Shown here piece by piece: positions 1-5,106 of a stretch of 5,933 nucleotides of DNA. How positions within the stretch are numbered: position 1 is the first letter of the stretch; every line of letters begins with the position of its first letter. Location of the stretch: NCBI GenBank assembly GCA_002780805.1, contig PEUD01000132.1, positions 1 to 5,933 on the forward strand. The letters run 5' to 3'. Origin of the DNA: Candidatus Omnitrophica bacterium CG02_land_8_20_14_3_00__42_8. Lineage in GTDB: Bacteria; Omnitrophota; Gorgyraeia; Gorgyraeales; Gorgyraeaceae. The notes under the pieces are model-generated. The model was given only the letters and a program-made list of their open reading frames with translations. It searched no databases and was not told the origin of the DNA. The position numbers and the translations under genes are program-made.

Positions 1-592
1 CTTCTGTCCTTGCATGGATAACAGGATCATCCATTACAGCGCCTTTAAACATATCCACCTTGGGGATCAAATCTTTCAGCGTCTTTTTTATCCACGGAAA
101 ATCTTCTTCAAACATATCCCTGCGCACCCCGCCAGGCTTCATCATCGCGTAACTTTGCCTGTTGCCTGTAACTCTTTCAAATATATCCAGCACCGGCTCC
201 CTGTATCTCCACGCCCACATCCATACTGTGTTATATCCAAGAAAATGGCCTGCAAGGCCAAGCCATAAGAGGTGGCTATGGATCCTTTCCAATTCTCCTA
301 TGATTGTCCGTATGTAAAGCGCTCTTTCAGGCGGGGGTACTCCGAGAAGATCGTCTATAGCATTCACATAAGCGAACGGGTGCGAAGTAGAGCATATGCC
401 GCAGATCCTTTCGACCAGGAATGTCACCTGGTCAAAACTTTTGGATTCAGCTATCTTTTCGATAAGCCTGTGGTTATACCCTATCTCGATATCTATATCC
501 ACTACAGTTTCGCCGTCCACATGTAGTTTAAAAAATTCGGGCTCTTCCTGCAGCGGGTGATACGGGCCTATTGGAATAATCTTACGCGCCAT
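1..592 (-). CDS. [NiFe] hydrogenase large subunit, group 4 (EchE/MbhL/NuoD-like), 3' end cut by window edge
   Basis: This is the catalytic subunit of a membrane-bound energy-converting [NiFe] hydrogenase, which reduces protons or oxidises H2 at a Ni-Fe centre on the cytoplasmic side. The 197 visible residues start at ATG 592 with MARKIIPIGPYHP, the usual N-terminus of Ech/Mbh/NuoD-type subunits. The stretch ERICGICSTSH (about residues 61-71) contains the L1 nickel motif RxCGxCxxxH, with C64, C67 and H71. Complex I NuoD lacks these cysteines, so this is a hydrogenase and not a complex I subunit. The C-terminal CxxC motif and any maturation-protease cleavage site lie outside the window. The gene is the last visible one of the operon and follows the NuoC-like gene after 82 bp filled mostly by a palindromic repeat pair. 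I see no clear Shine-Dalgarno sequence, since the hairpin ends about 9 nt before the ATG. The family call is firm; the exact group 4 subtype is not. Confidence 0.93.
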   Translation of the reverse strand, partial: MARKIIPIGPYHPLQEEPEFFKLHVDGETVVDIDIEIGYNHRLIEKIAESKSFDQVTFLVERICGICSTSHPFAYVNAIDDLLGVPPPERALYIRTIIGELERIHSHLLWLGLAGHFLGYNTVWMWAWRYREPVLDIFERVTGNRQSYAMMKPGGVRRDMFEEDFPWIKKTLKDLIPKVDMFKGAVMDDPVIHARTE

Positions 593-601
593 AATTTTAT
601 C

Positions 602-655
602 GGGCGTAATAAATTACGCCCCTACATTGTTGTAGGGGTTCGATTTATCGAACCC
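602..655. repeat. Head-to-head pair of TGTAGGGG-tagged hairpins (BIME/REP-like)
   Basis: Two perfect 9-bp hairpins face each other. Hairpin A pairs GGGCGTAAT (602-610) with ATTACGCCC (613-621) around AA. Hairpin B pairs GGGTTCGAT (636-644) with ATCGAACCC (647-655) around TT. The inner junction is CCCCTACA (619-626), ttgt, TGTAGGGG (631-638), itself an 8-bp inverted repeat. Each unit therefore consists of a constant TGTAGGGG tag running into a palindrome of its own sequence. The element fills most of the gap between the NuoC-like stop and the large-subunit start. The layout resembles bacterial REP/BIME elements mobilised by IS200/IS605-like (RAYT) transposases, but that origin is inferred, as no transposase is present here. 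Confidence 0.85.
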
Positions 656-660
656 GCCCC

Positions 661-686
661 ACTATTTATCTCTACTATTTATCTCT
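661..686. repeat. Perfect 13-bp tandem duplication spanning the NuoC-like 3' end
   Basis: ACTATTTATCTCT occurs twice back to back, at 661-673 and 674-686. On the minus strand the first-read copy (674-686) encodes the final Arg-Asp-Lys and the TAG stop of the NuoC-like protein. The second copy (661-673) lies just after the stop, next to the palindromic pair at 602-655. It may be a slippage product or a scar of repeat insertion. Confidence 0.85.
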
Positions 687-1109
687 CCTCAACGGATAAT
701 TCCCTTCAGGCCAATCATCTTTTAAAAGCAGGTGATTCATATTCTCATGGCCTTTAAAATTAACCCCGAGCATTTCGTGCATTTCCATTTCTATCCACTC
801 CGCGGCCTTAAATAAAGGTAAAAGCGATTCTACCTCAGGATCTGGTTTTTCAAGAATTACCCTGAGCGATATAAAAAGCCCTATATCGTCCACTGAAAAA
901 TGATACAGGATCTCAATTGCCTTTCTTGTATCCACCCCGGACGCAGTGGAAAACCTGGCCTTTGCGTCATTAAAAAGATATTTTGCTATCTGCGGCAGTA
1001 TAGTTTTATTGATTGTAAAATAAATCCTGTTTTTGGACCTATCGGTAAATTTCAGCAGGTCTTTTCCGGAGCGCACCTTTATATTTTCTATTATTGCCTG
1101 TCTTTTCAT
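675..1109 (-). CDS. Hydrogenase NuoC/EchD-like subunit (complex I 30-kDa family)
   Basis: This is a 144-residue cytoplasmic subunit of the group 4 hydrogenase that packs against the large subunit. The C-terminal half carries the family signature: AEWIEMEMHEMLGVNFKGHE (about residues 103-122), followed by NHLLLKDDWPEGNYPLRRD, which matches the acidic ExE...LG..F.GH..L..LLL.DDW..PLRKD pattern of complex I 30-kDa subunits. The length suits the short Ech-type version, as NuoC is usually longer. I chose ATG 1109 (MKRQAIIENI). An in-frame TTG at 1151 would add 14 residues encoded by a palindromic repeat, which is unlikely. No good Shine-Dalgarno sequence is visible because the hairpin at 1117-1134 occupies that position. 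The gene lies between the small and large subunit genes, as in ech operons. Confidence 0.9.
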   Translation of the reverse strand: MKRQAIIENIKVRSGKDLLKFTDRSKNRIYFTINKTILPQIAKYLFNDAKARFSTASGVDTRKAIEILYHFSVDDIGLFISLRVILEKPDPEVESLLPLFKAAEWIEMEMHEMLGVNFKGHENMNHLLLKDDWPEGNYPLRRDK

Positions 1110-1116
1110 AAGGTTT

Positions 1117-1139
1117 GGCAGACTAAAGTCTGCCCTACA
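1117..1139. repeat. TGTAGGG-tagged hairpin, single unit
   Basis: GGCAGACT (1117-1124) and AGTCTGCC (1127-1134) form a perfect 8-bp stem around AA. On the minus strand the stem is preceded by the tag TGTAGGG (1133-1139). It has the same architecture as the units at 602-655 but a different arm sequence. It ends 7 nt upstream of the NuoC-like ATG, so in mRNA it would form a hairpin at the ribosome entry site. Confidence 0.8.
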
Positions 1140-1161
1140 ATATTGTCGCAAAGGCCTTCAC

Positions 1162-1207
1162 AAACATCCCTGTAGGGGAACCTTAAGGTTCCCCTACAGG
1201 GATGTTT
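1162..1207. repeat. Perfect 46-bp palindrome overlapping the small-subunit stop codon
   Basis: Positions 1162-1184 are the exact reverse complement of 1185-1207, with no spacer and the centre at CCTT|AAGG. The core again carries the TGTAGGGG tag, here on both strands. A further imperfectly spaced extension pairs AAGGCC (1151-1156) with GGCCTT (1209-1214). The minus-strand TAA of the NuoB-like gene (1183-1185) lies at the centre, so the repeat supplies the final seven codons and the stop. No T-run follows on the minus strand, which argues against an intrinsic terminator. Confidence 0.92.
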
Positions 1208-1632
1208 CGGCCTTTACCTTTAAGTTTCCCAATCAATTTTACAATGCCCGCAATCATTGCTTCTGGTTTCGGAGGACAGCCCGGCACATAAACATCTACC
1301 GGCAAGATTGAATCCACCGGATTAGGGCAATTTGGCCCGTTCTTAAATATACCTTGGCCGCACGCGCAAACGCCTATCGCGATAACAACACACGGTTTCG
1401 CAGCCTGCTCATAAACTCGTTTTATGCAGGGTATTGCCTTTAAATTCAAAGATCCCGTTACAAGTATCGCATCTGCGTGCCTGACGCTTCCGACAAGCGT
1501 TATGCCAAATCTCTCAATATCAAACCTGGGCGTTAACATGTCCAGAATTTCTATGTCGCAATTGTTGCAGCTGCCCGTTGACATATGGTAAACCCATATG
1601 GATTTTGTCAAAGCCTTTAATTTCAAATTCAT
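1183..1632 (-). CDS. Hydrogenase small subunit, NuoB/EchC/MbhJ-like [4Fe-4S] protein
   Basis: This 149-residue subunit carries the [4Fe-4S] cluster nearest the Ni-Fe site and passes electrons to the large subunit. The first two ligands lie in TGSCNNCDIEIL (C22, C25); the CxxC spacing is typical of group 4 hydrogenases, whereas NuoB has adjacent cysteines. The other expected ligands are C89 in IGVCACG and C119 in PVDVYVPGCPPKPEA, the conserved family end motif. Extra cysteines occur at 69, 81, 91 and 102. The start ATG 1632 gives the normal short lead-in before the first cluster motif. The last seven residues (NIPVGEP) and the stop are encoded within a 46-bp palindromic repeat, so the C-terminus has probably been altered by repeat insertion. 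The 72-bp gap to the upstream NuoH-like gene contains another palindrome. Confidence 0.93.
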   Translation of the reverse strand: MNLKLKALTKSIWVYHMSTGSCNNCDIEILDMLTPRFDIERFGITLVGSVRHADAILVTGSLNLKAIPCIKRVYEQAAKPCVVIAIGVCACGQGIFKNGPNCPNPVDSILPVDVYVPGCPPKPEAMIAGIVKLIGKLKGKGRNIPVGEP

Positions 1633-1650
1633 ATAATCTTTCTCATCTCA

Positions 1651-1699
1651 AAGGTTACGCTCTGAAGGTTACACTCTGACATTGTCAGGGTGTAACCTT
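1651..1699. repeat. Palindrome with duplicated half-arm (ACTCTGACA family)
   Basis: AAGGTTACACTCTGACA (1665-1681) pairs with TGTCAGGGTGTAACCTT (1683-1699) over 17 positions with one T-G mismatch and a 1-nt centre. Directly before it, 1651-1664 is a near copy of the left arm (AAGGTTACGCTCTG, one difference from 1665-1678), forming a tandem repeat. The element begins 5 nt after the NuoH-like stop codon. It shares its core with the palindrome at 3115-3151. No T-run follows on the minus strand. Confidence 0.88.
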
Positions 1700-1704
1700 T
1701 GATT

Positions 1705-2619
1705 TTATTTTCCCAATATTGCTAATAAAACTGCCATGACCGATAGTAATGTCATCTTGCCCCAGAAAAATCTCACTGCTTGGTCAATCCTTACCCGCGG
1801 ATTTGTGTTTCTCATTAAAATTATTACGACTAAAAGTATTGCATACTTCCACATGCTTAAAAAATTAAATCCCTGCCAGAATAATGTTATAAGAAATAGC
1901 GGCAAGGCCGCCATTAACATTGTCTTTGTAAGTTTAAATATCGCTAAAAGCATGCCTGAATATTCTATATATGTGCCTGCCATTATCTCTGTCTCTGCCT
2001 CGCCGGCATCAAAAGGCACAAGCCCAAGTTTTGCCTGCATGCAGAATATCATAACAATAAACGCGATAATGCCTGAAAGGCTTGCGACAAAAGGGCTGTT
2101 AGCCGCCTGATAATTTATAATTTCGCTCAATCTTAAAAGTCCTCCGCTCTTAATAATAGGCACGGCCAAACAAATAACAAAAGGCAATTCATACGCCATT
2201 ATCATCTTTATCTCTCTTGACGCCCCAAGAGATGCCAGAGGATTTCCGCTCGCGGAAGCACCCAATATGACGGTTGTCGCAGGCAGCGTCAAAAGATATG
2301 CAATTACTATAATATCTCCTGAAAAGCCTTTTGAAACAGGGTCGATATTCACAAGCCATACAAGCATGGACACAAGCGTAACAGCGCTCAGGCCTATCAT
2401 AGGAGAAAGAAAAAATAATTCCTTTGACGCTAATCTAGGCACTGTAATCTCTTTTATGCTGAGCTTTACAAGGTCAGTCAGCGGCTGGTGCCATGGCGGC
2501 CCCACCCTCCACTGAATACGGCCGGTAACTTTGCGGTCTATCCAGCATGCCGCAAGGCCAAAACACGCTGTAAATAGAAAACCGGGGTATATTAAAAAAT
2601 TAAACAAAAGTCTTGTCAT
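1705..2619 (-). CDS. Hydrogenase membrane subunit, NuoH/EchB/HycD-like (complex I subunit 1 family)
   Basis: This 304-residue integral membrane protein anchors the hydrogenase peripheral arm and is thought to take part in ion transfer. About eight hydrophobic segments are visible, including residues 4-27, 68-90, 101-121, 139-157, 176-193, 223-247 and 257-270, plus a C-terminal one near 287-302. Conserved loops include DRKVTGRIQWRVGP (28-41), a glutamate in MAYELP (about 144), FDAGEAETEIMAG (203-215) with EYSG (219-222), and NTNPRVRIDQAVRFFW (271-286). These acidic and arginine-rich loops are the family hallmark at the junction with the NuoB/NuoD-like subunits. The ATG at 2619 overlaps the upstream ferredoxin stop codon (ATGA, 4-nt overlap), indicating translational coupling. 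The length is normal for the Ech/Hyc type. Confidence 0.95.
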   Translation of the reverse strand: MTRLLFNFLIYPGFLFTACFGLAACWIDRKVTGRIQWRVGPPWHQPLTDLVKLSIKEITVPRLASKELFFLSPMIGLSAVTLVSMLVWLVNIDPVSKGFSGDIIVIAYLLTLPATTVILGASASGNPLASLGASREIKMIMAYELPFVICLAVPIIKSGGLLRLSEIINYQAANSPFVASLSGIIAFIVMIFCMQAKLGLVPFDAGEAETEIMAGTYIEYSGMLLAIFKLTKTMLMAALPLFLITLFWQGFNFLSMWKYAILLVVIILMRNTNPRVRIDQAVRFFWGKMTLLSVMAVLLAILGK

Positions 2620-3098
2620 GGATGATACTTTTTCCAGGGCATGGCATGGACAGCCGCATGCTTCCCTATTAAATATATATCGTCTTTTTCAGACTCTTCT
2701 ATCTCTACAAATTTTATTGCATCAGGTATCGAACATGTCTTTACGCAAATAGGCTCTTCTTTCTCGCTTCTATCCATACAGACATCGCATTGAGATATTA
2801 TATAAGGTATCGTATCAAGCGGTATTGTTCCGAACGGACACGCCAAGCTGCAGGATTTACAAGAAATACACCGCATAGTAAAACGTTTTATTATCCCGTC
2901 AGACTGTCTTTCTATGGCTTCCTTCGGGCAGGCCTTTACACAAGGCGCCTCTTCGCAATGCCTGCAGATATATAAAAACTCCCCGATTTCCCTAAGGCGG
3001 GTTATGCCTGAATTCTTGCCGTTATAATAATAACTGCATTTCGAACTCACTGCCTCGCAACTATTCAACTTTTCTAAATCCACAAATAACCTTTTCAT
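2616..3098 (-). CDS. HycB/CooF/HydN-like polyferredoxin subunit, N-terminal cluster motif degenerate
   Basis: This 160-residue electron-transfer protein probably wires the hydrogenase to its partner module. Two intact ferredoxin-type motifs are present: C45xxC48x4C53xxxC57P and C77xxC80xxC83xxxC87P. A further set, C104xxC107x10C118xxxC122, is of the kind seen in DmsB/HycB-like proteins. The N-terminal motif, normally CxxCxxCxxxC in this family, is reduced to C14 and C21. At the positions where cysteines would be expected there are L11 (TTG) and V17 (GTG). The protein therefore has 14 cysteines rather than 16 and may bind three [4Fe-4S] clusters, or a fourth with unusual ligation. ATG 3098 is the only sensible start; its Shine-Dalgarno sequence is weak. 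The stop overlaps the NuoH-like start. HycB-like is a family call; the physiological partner is inferred from position. Confidence 0.88.
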   Translation of the reverse strand: MKRLFVDLEKLNSCEAVSSKCSYYYNGKNSGITRLREIGEFLYICRHCEEAPCVKACPKEAIERQSDGIIKRFTMRCISCKSCSLACPFGTIPLDTIPYIISQCDVCMDRSEKEEPICVKTCSIPDAIKFVEIEESEKDDIYLIGKHAAVHAMPWKKYHP

Positions 3099-3114
3099 CC
3101 TTTATTTCCCCGCC

Positions 3115-3151
3115 TAAGTTGACACTCTGACAATGTCAGAGTGTCAACTTA
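3115..3151. repeat. Perfect 18-bp-arm palindrome (ACTCTGACA family)
   Basis: TAAGTTGACACTCTGACA (3115-3132) pairs perfectly with 3134-3151 around a single A. It fills most of the 56-bp gap between the AsrB-like stop codon (3155-3157) and the ferredoxin start (3098). It shares the ACACTCTGACA core with the element at 1665-1699, while the outer arms differ (AAGTTG here, AAGGTT there) and stay self-complementary. No T-run follows in the direction of transcription. Confidence 0.92.
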
Positions 3152-3154
3152 TGT

Positions 3155-3979
3155 TTAATCCCATATCTCGTGAATATGGTTTATCTTGTCATATCTGAAC
3201 ACAGGACCGTCTTTACACGCGTAAAAATTCCCAAGCCTGCAATGCCCGCATTTTCCGATACCGCAGCTCATATTTTTTTCCATTGACAGATAAATCTGCT
3301 CAGGTTTATATCCCACTTCTAAAAGTTTAAATGTCGCAAATTTCATCATTATAGGCGGCCCGCACACTATTGAAACGCTATTCTTAAGGTTTATGTCTAA
3401 TTTATCAAGGGTAGTGGTTACAAGGCCTACGTTTCCCTTCCAGCTGTCATCCTTCCTGTCAACCGTGACTCTGAATTTAATTCTTTTTTTATCCAGACTC
3501 TGCCATTTATCCAAAACGCAGTCTTTGTAAATTATGTCAGATGGTGTCTTGGAGCCGCAGCAAAATAAGACGCTTTTATACTTTTCTATATCGTGAGTCA
3601 GAGCTAAAAATAACGCTCTCAGCGGCGCAAGTCCTACACCTCCTCCTACAAGTAAAATTTCCTTCCCTTCAAATTCAGGAAGAGGATATTCTTTTCCATA
3701 CGGCCCTCTGAGTCCGACTGTGTCGCCCTTCTTTAGATTATGAATCATGGAAGTGATTCTTCCAGCCTTCATTATAGTTATCTCTAATTTATCTTTTTCA
3801 TAATGCGAAGATGATGGAGTAAAAGGCGCTTCCCCTTTACCCGGGATACTCATTTCAATAAACTGTCCCGCCTTAAAATGCAGCGGGGTATCCGGTTTAA
3901 GCCTGAAAGTCTTTATAGCAGGGCTCTCTTCTATTACATCAAGCACTTCTGTCTTTATAGGTAAATATGGATTTTCCAT
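3155..3979 (-). CDS. FAD/NAD(P)-binding [2Fe-2S] oxidoreductase, sulfhydrogenase gamma / AsrB-like
   Basis: This 274-residue soluble flavoprotein of the ferredoxin-NADP+ reductase superfamily would exchange electrons between NAD(P)(H) and iron-sulfur partners. The N-terminal FAD-binding barrel (about 5-100) carries FTPSS (53-57) and RGPYG (91-95). The nucleotide-binding domain has GGGVGLAPLR (112-121) and CGPPIMMKF (206-214). The C-terminus holds a dihydroorotate-dehydrogenase-B-type [2Fe-2S] motif: C239, C244, C247 and C255 (C-x4-C-x2-C-x7-C). The N-terminus MENPYLPIKTEVLDV and the length match the gamma subunit of archaeal sulfhydrogenases and anaerobic sulfite reductase B. It starts 31 bp after its AsrA/beta-like partner, a conserved pairing. 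No Shine-Dalgarno sequence is evident. NADH versus NADPH preference cannot be judged. Its position ahead of a group 4 hydrogenase is the notable point. Confidence 0.92.
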   Translation of the reverse strand: MENPYLPIKTEVLDVIEESPAIKTFRLKPDTPLHFKAGQFIEMSIPGKGEAPFTPSSSHYEKDKLEITIMKAGRITSMIHNLKKGDTVGLRGPYGKEYPLPEFEGKEILLVGGGVGLAPLRALFLALTHDIEKYKSVLFCCGSKTPSDIIYKDCVLDKWQSLDKKRIKFRVTVDRKDDSWKGNVGLVTTTLDKLDINLKNSVSIVCGPPIMMKFATFKLLEVGYKPEQIYLSMEKNMSCGIGKCGHCRLGNFYACKDGPVFRYDKINHIHEIWD

Positions 3980-3985
3980 AGAAAT

Positions 3986-3998
3986 TCAACAATGTTGA
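3986..3998. repeat. Small palindrome in the AsrA-like/AsrB-like spacer
   Basis: TCAACA (3986-3991) and TGTTGA (3993-3998) form a 6-bp stem with a 1-nt centre inside the 31-bp gap between the two oxidoreductase genes, 6 nt upstream of the AsrB-like ATG. It is short enough to be chance, but it continues the pattern of hairpins in the operon's gaps. Confidence 0.4.
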
Positions 3999-4010
3999 TT
4001 TTTTAGTTGT

Positions 4011-5030
4011 TTAGAGTTTACTTAGCACTTCGCGAATATCTATTTTGCCGGGACATGCCTCTATACACCTTCCGCAGCCAGTGCACCCGAATCTTCCTAT
4101 TGTATCAGGAAAAAAATTGAATTTCTTATCAATACGATTTCTCATTCGCTGCGCCAGAAGTTTTCTGGGATTCGCGCCGCCAGCAACCCTGGCAAAAGAC
4201 ATCAAAAGACAGGAATCCCACATCTTTAATCTTTCAAAACCATCTTCTTTTTTCTGGTCCATTAAAATAAAGCAGTGGCATGCCGGGCATATCATGTTGC
4301 AGGCACCACATTCAACGCAGGTCTTGCTTGTCTCTTCCCACAAACTTGTATCAAACTTGCTTTTAAACGCAGGCTGAATAGAATCTTTCGCCGGAATTCC
4401 GCTTTTCTTCACATGTTCCAACAAATCCTCTTTCAGTTTTTTTCTATTTGAATCTCTCTTTTGGGCATAAGGTTCTGCGCCCTGAAATAATTTAAAATAT
4501 TCCTTTATGATTTTTTCTCCTTTTGAAGATCCTGTCTCCGCCAAATAACCGCCTTCTATCTCGGAAAGATTTATATCAAAACCTTCTGTCGGATACGGCA
4601 TAATGCCTATCGCTACGCAAAAGCAGGTTTCCCCGCACAATGTGCAATCGCTTGATATTATAAGGCCGGCTTCTCTTTTGGAAATATAAAAAGGATCTTT
4701 GAAAGGTTCCTGGCTATACACATAGTCCATCACTTTAAAAGAAGCTAAATCGCAGGATTTCGCGCCTATAATGGCTATAGGCCTTTCCTTTTTATCGGAA
4801 TCATCTTTAGAAAAATATTCCGCTATTTTTGTCCTGGCAGGAAAATAAAAACTTTTTATAGGTTCTACGGCTCTTATTTCTCCTATAACAGAATCTCTCA
4901 GCCCTTCGTCTCCTATTTTTCTGTAGAATCTTTTATTATCTGATTTTACAGGCGCAAAGATCTTGTATGACTTAGATAAAGACTTTACCAGCCTGTCGAG
5001 GTTTGATTTATTTATAAAATGCGATTCCAC
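4011..5030 (-). CDS. Iron-sulfur protein, sulfhydrogenase beta / AsrA-like (4Fe-4S dicluster)
   Basis: This 339-residue soluble electron carrier is the usual partner of the FAD/NAD(P) subunit encoded next. The C-terminal half holds two ferredoxin motifs, C238xxC241xxC244xxxC248P and C316xxC319xxC322xxxC326P, with additional cysteines at 251, 253 and 274. The N-terminal half contains GAKSCDLASF (C93) and CTLCGETCFC (C129, C132, C136, C138), a conserved block of the HydB/AsrA family that may ligate another cluster. The start codon is GTG at 5030. It is supported by an AAAGGA Shine-Dalgarno sequence 6 nt upstream and by the alignment-like N-terminus (MESHFINKSNLDRLVKSL). This is the first gene after the promoter at 5077-5104 and the first of the seven-gene operon. 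It is unlikely to be a sulfite reductase subunit here, because no AsrC/siroheme gene is present and hydrogenase genes follow. Confidence 0.9.
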   Translation of the reverse strand: MESHFINKSNLDRLVKSLSKSYKIFAPVKSDNKRFYRKIGDEGLRDSVIGEIRAVEPIKSFYFPARTKIAEYFSKDDSDKKERPIAIIGAKSCDLASFKVMDYVYSQEPFKDPFYISKREAGLIISSDCTLCGETCFCVAIGIMPYPTEGFDINLSEIEGGYLAETGSSKGEKIIKEYFKLFQGAEPYAQKRDSNRKKLKEDLLEHVKKSGIPAKDSIQPAFKSKFDTSLWEETSKTCVECGACNMICPACHCFILMDQKKEDGFERLKMWDSCLLMSFARVAGGANPRKLLAQRMRNRIDKKFNFFPDTIGRFGCTGCGRCIEACPGKIDIREVLSKL

Positions 5031-5036
5031 CGGTTA

Positions 5037-5042
5037 TCCTTT
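5037..5042 (-). promoter_or_regulatory. Shine-Dalgarno site for the GTG-started AsrA-like gene
   Basis: AAAGGA on the minus strand lies 6 nt before GTG 5030. It decides the start, since no ATG is available at a comparable position. Confidence 0.75.
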
Positions 5043-5076
5043 CAAACATTCAAGGCAAGATAAGAAACAATACTTT

Positions 5077-5104
5077 ATAATACACAAATAGGGTTTTGTG
5101 TCAA
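5077..5104 (-). promoter_or_regulatory. Sigma70-type promoter of the hydrogenase operon
   Basis: On the minus strand a perfect -35 TTGACA (5104-5099) is separated by 16 nt from -10 TATTAT (5082-5077). The predicted transcription start is near 5070, giving a leader of about 40 nt before GTG 5030. The -35 box lies only 2 nt downstream of the ferredoxin stop codon (5107-5109), so the hydrogenase operon can be transcribed separately from the upstream pair. I see no operator palindrome around it and no terminator between the two units. Confidence 0.75.
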
Positions 5105-5106
5105 CA

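Noticed and set aside
1..592. Complex I NuoD rather than hydrogenase
   Set aside because: The RICGIC motif supplies the N-terminal Ni-binding cysteines that complex I subunits lack.
1110..1151. TTG start at 1151 extending the NuoC-like protein by 14 residues
   Set aside because: The added residues are translated from a palindromic repeat and have no family support; ATG 1109 gives the expected N-terminus.
602..1207. CRISPR array
   Set aside because: The repeated units are palindromes of differing sequence without regular spacers, and no cas gene is present.
14..2752. Plus-strand open frames in the left half
   Set aside because: They lie opposite well-supported minus-strand genes and show no recognisable domain or ribosome site.
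1162..3151. Palindromes as rho-independent terminators
   Set aside because: None of them is followed by a T-run on the minus strand, and essential subunits of the same complex lie downstream.
3115..3151. TTGACA inside the palindrome as a -35 box for an internal promoter
   Set aside because: No -10-like hexamer stands at suitable spacing on either strand; the hexamer is part of the palindrome arm.
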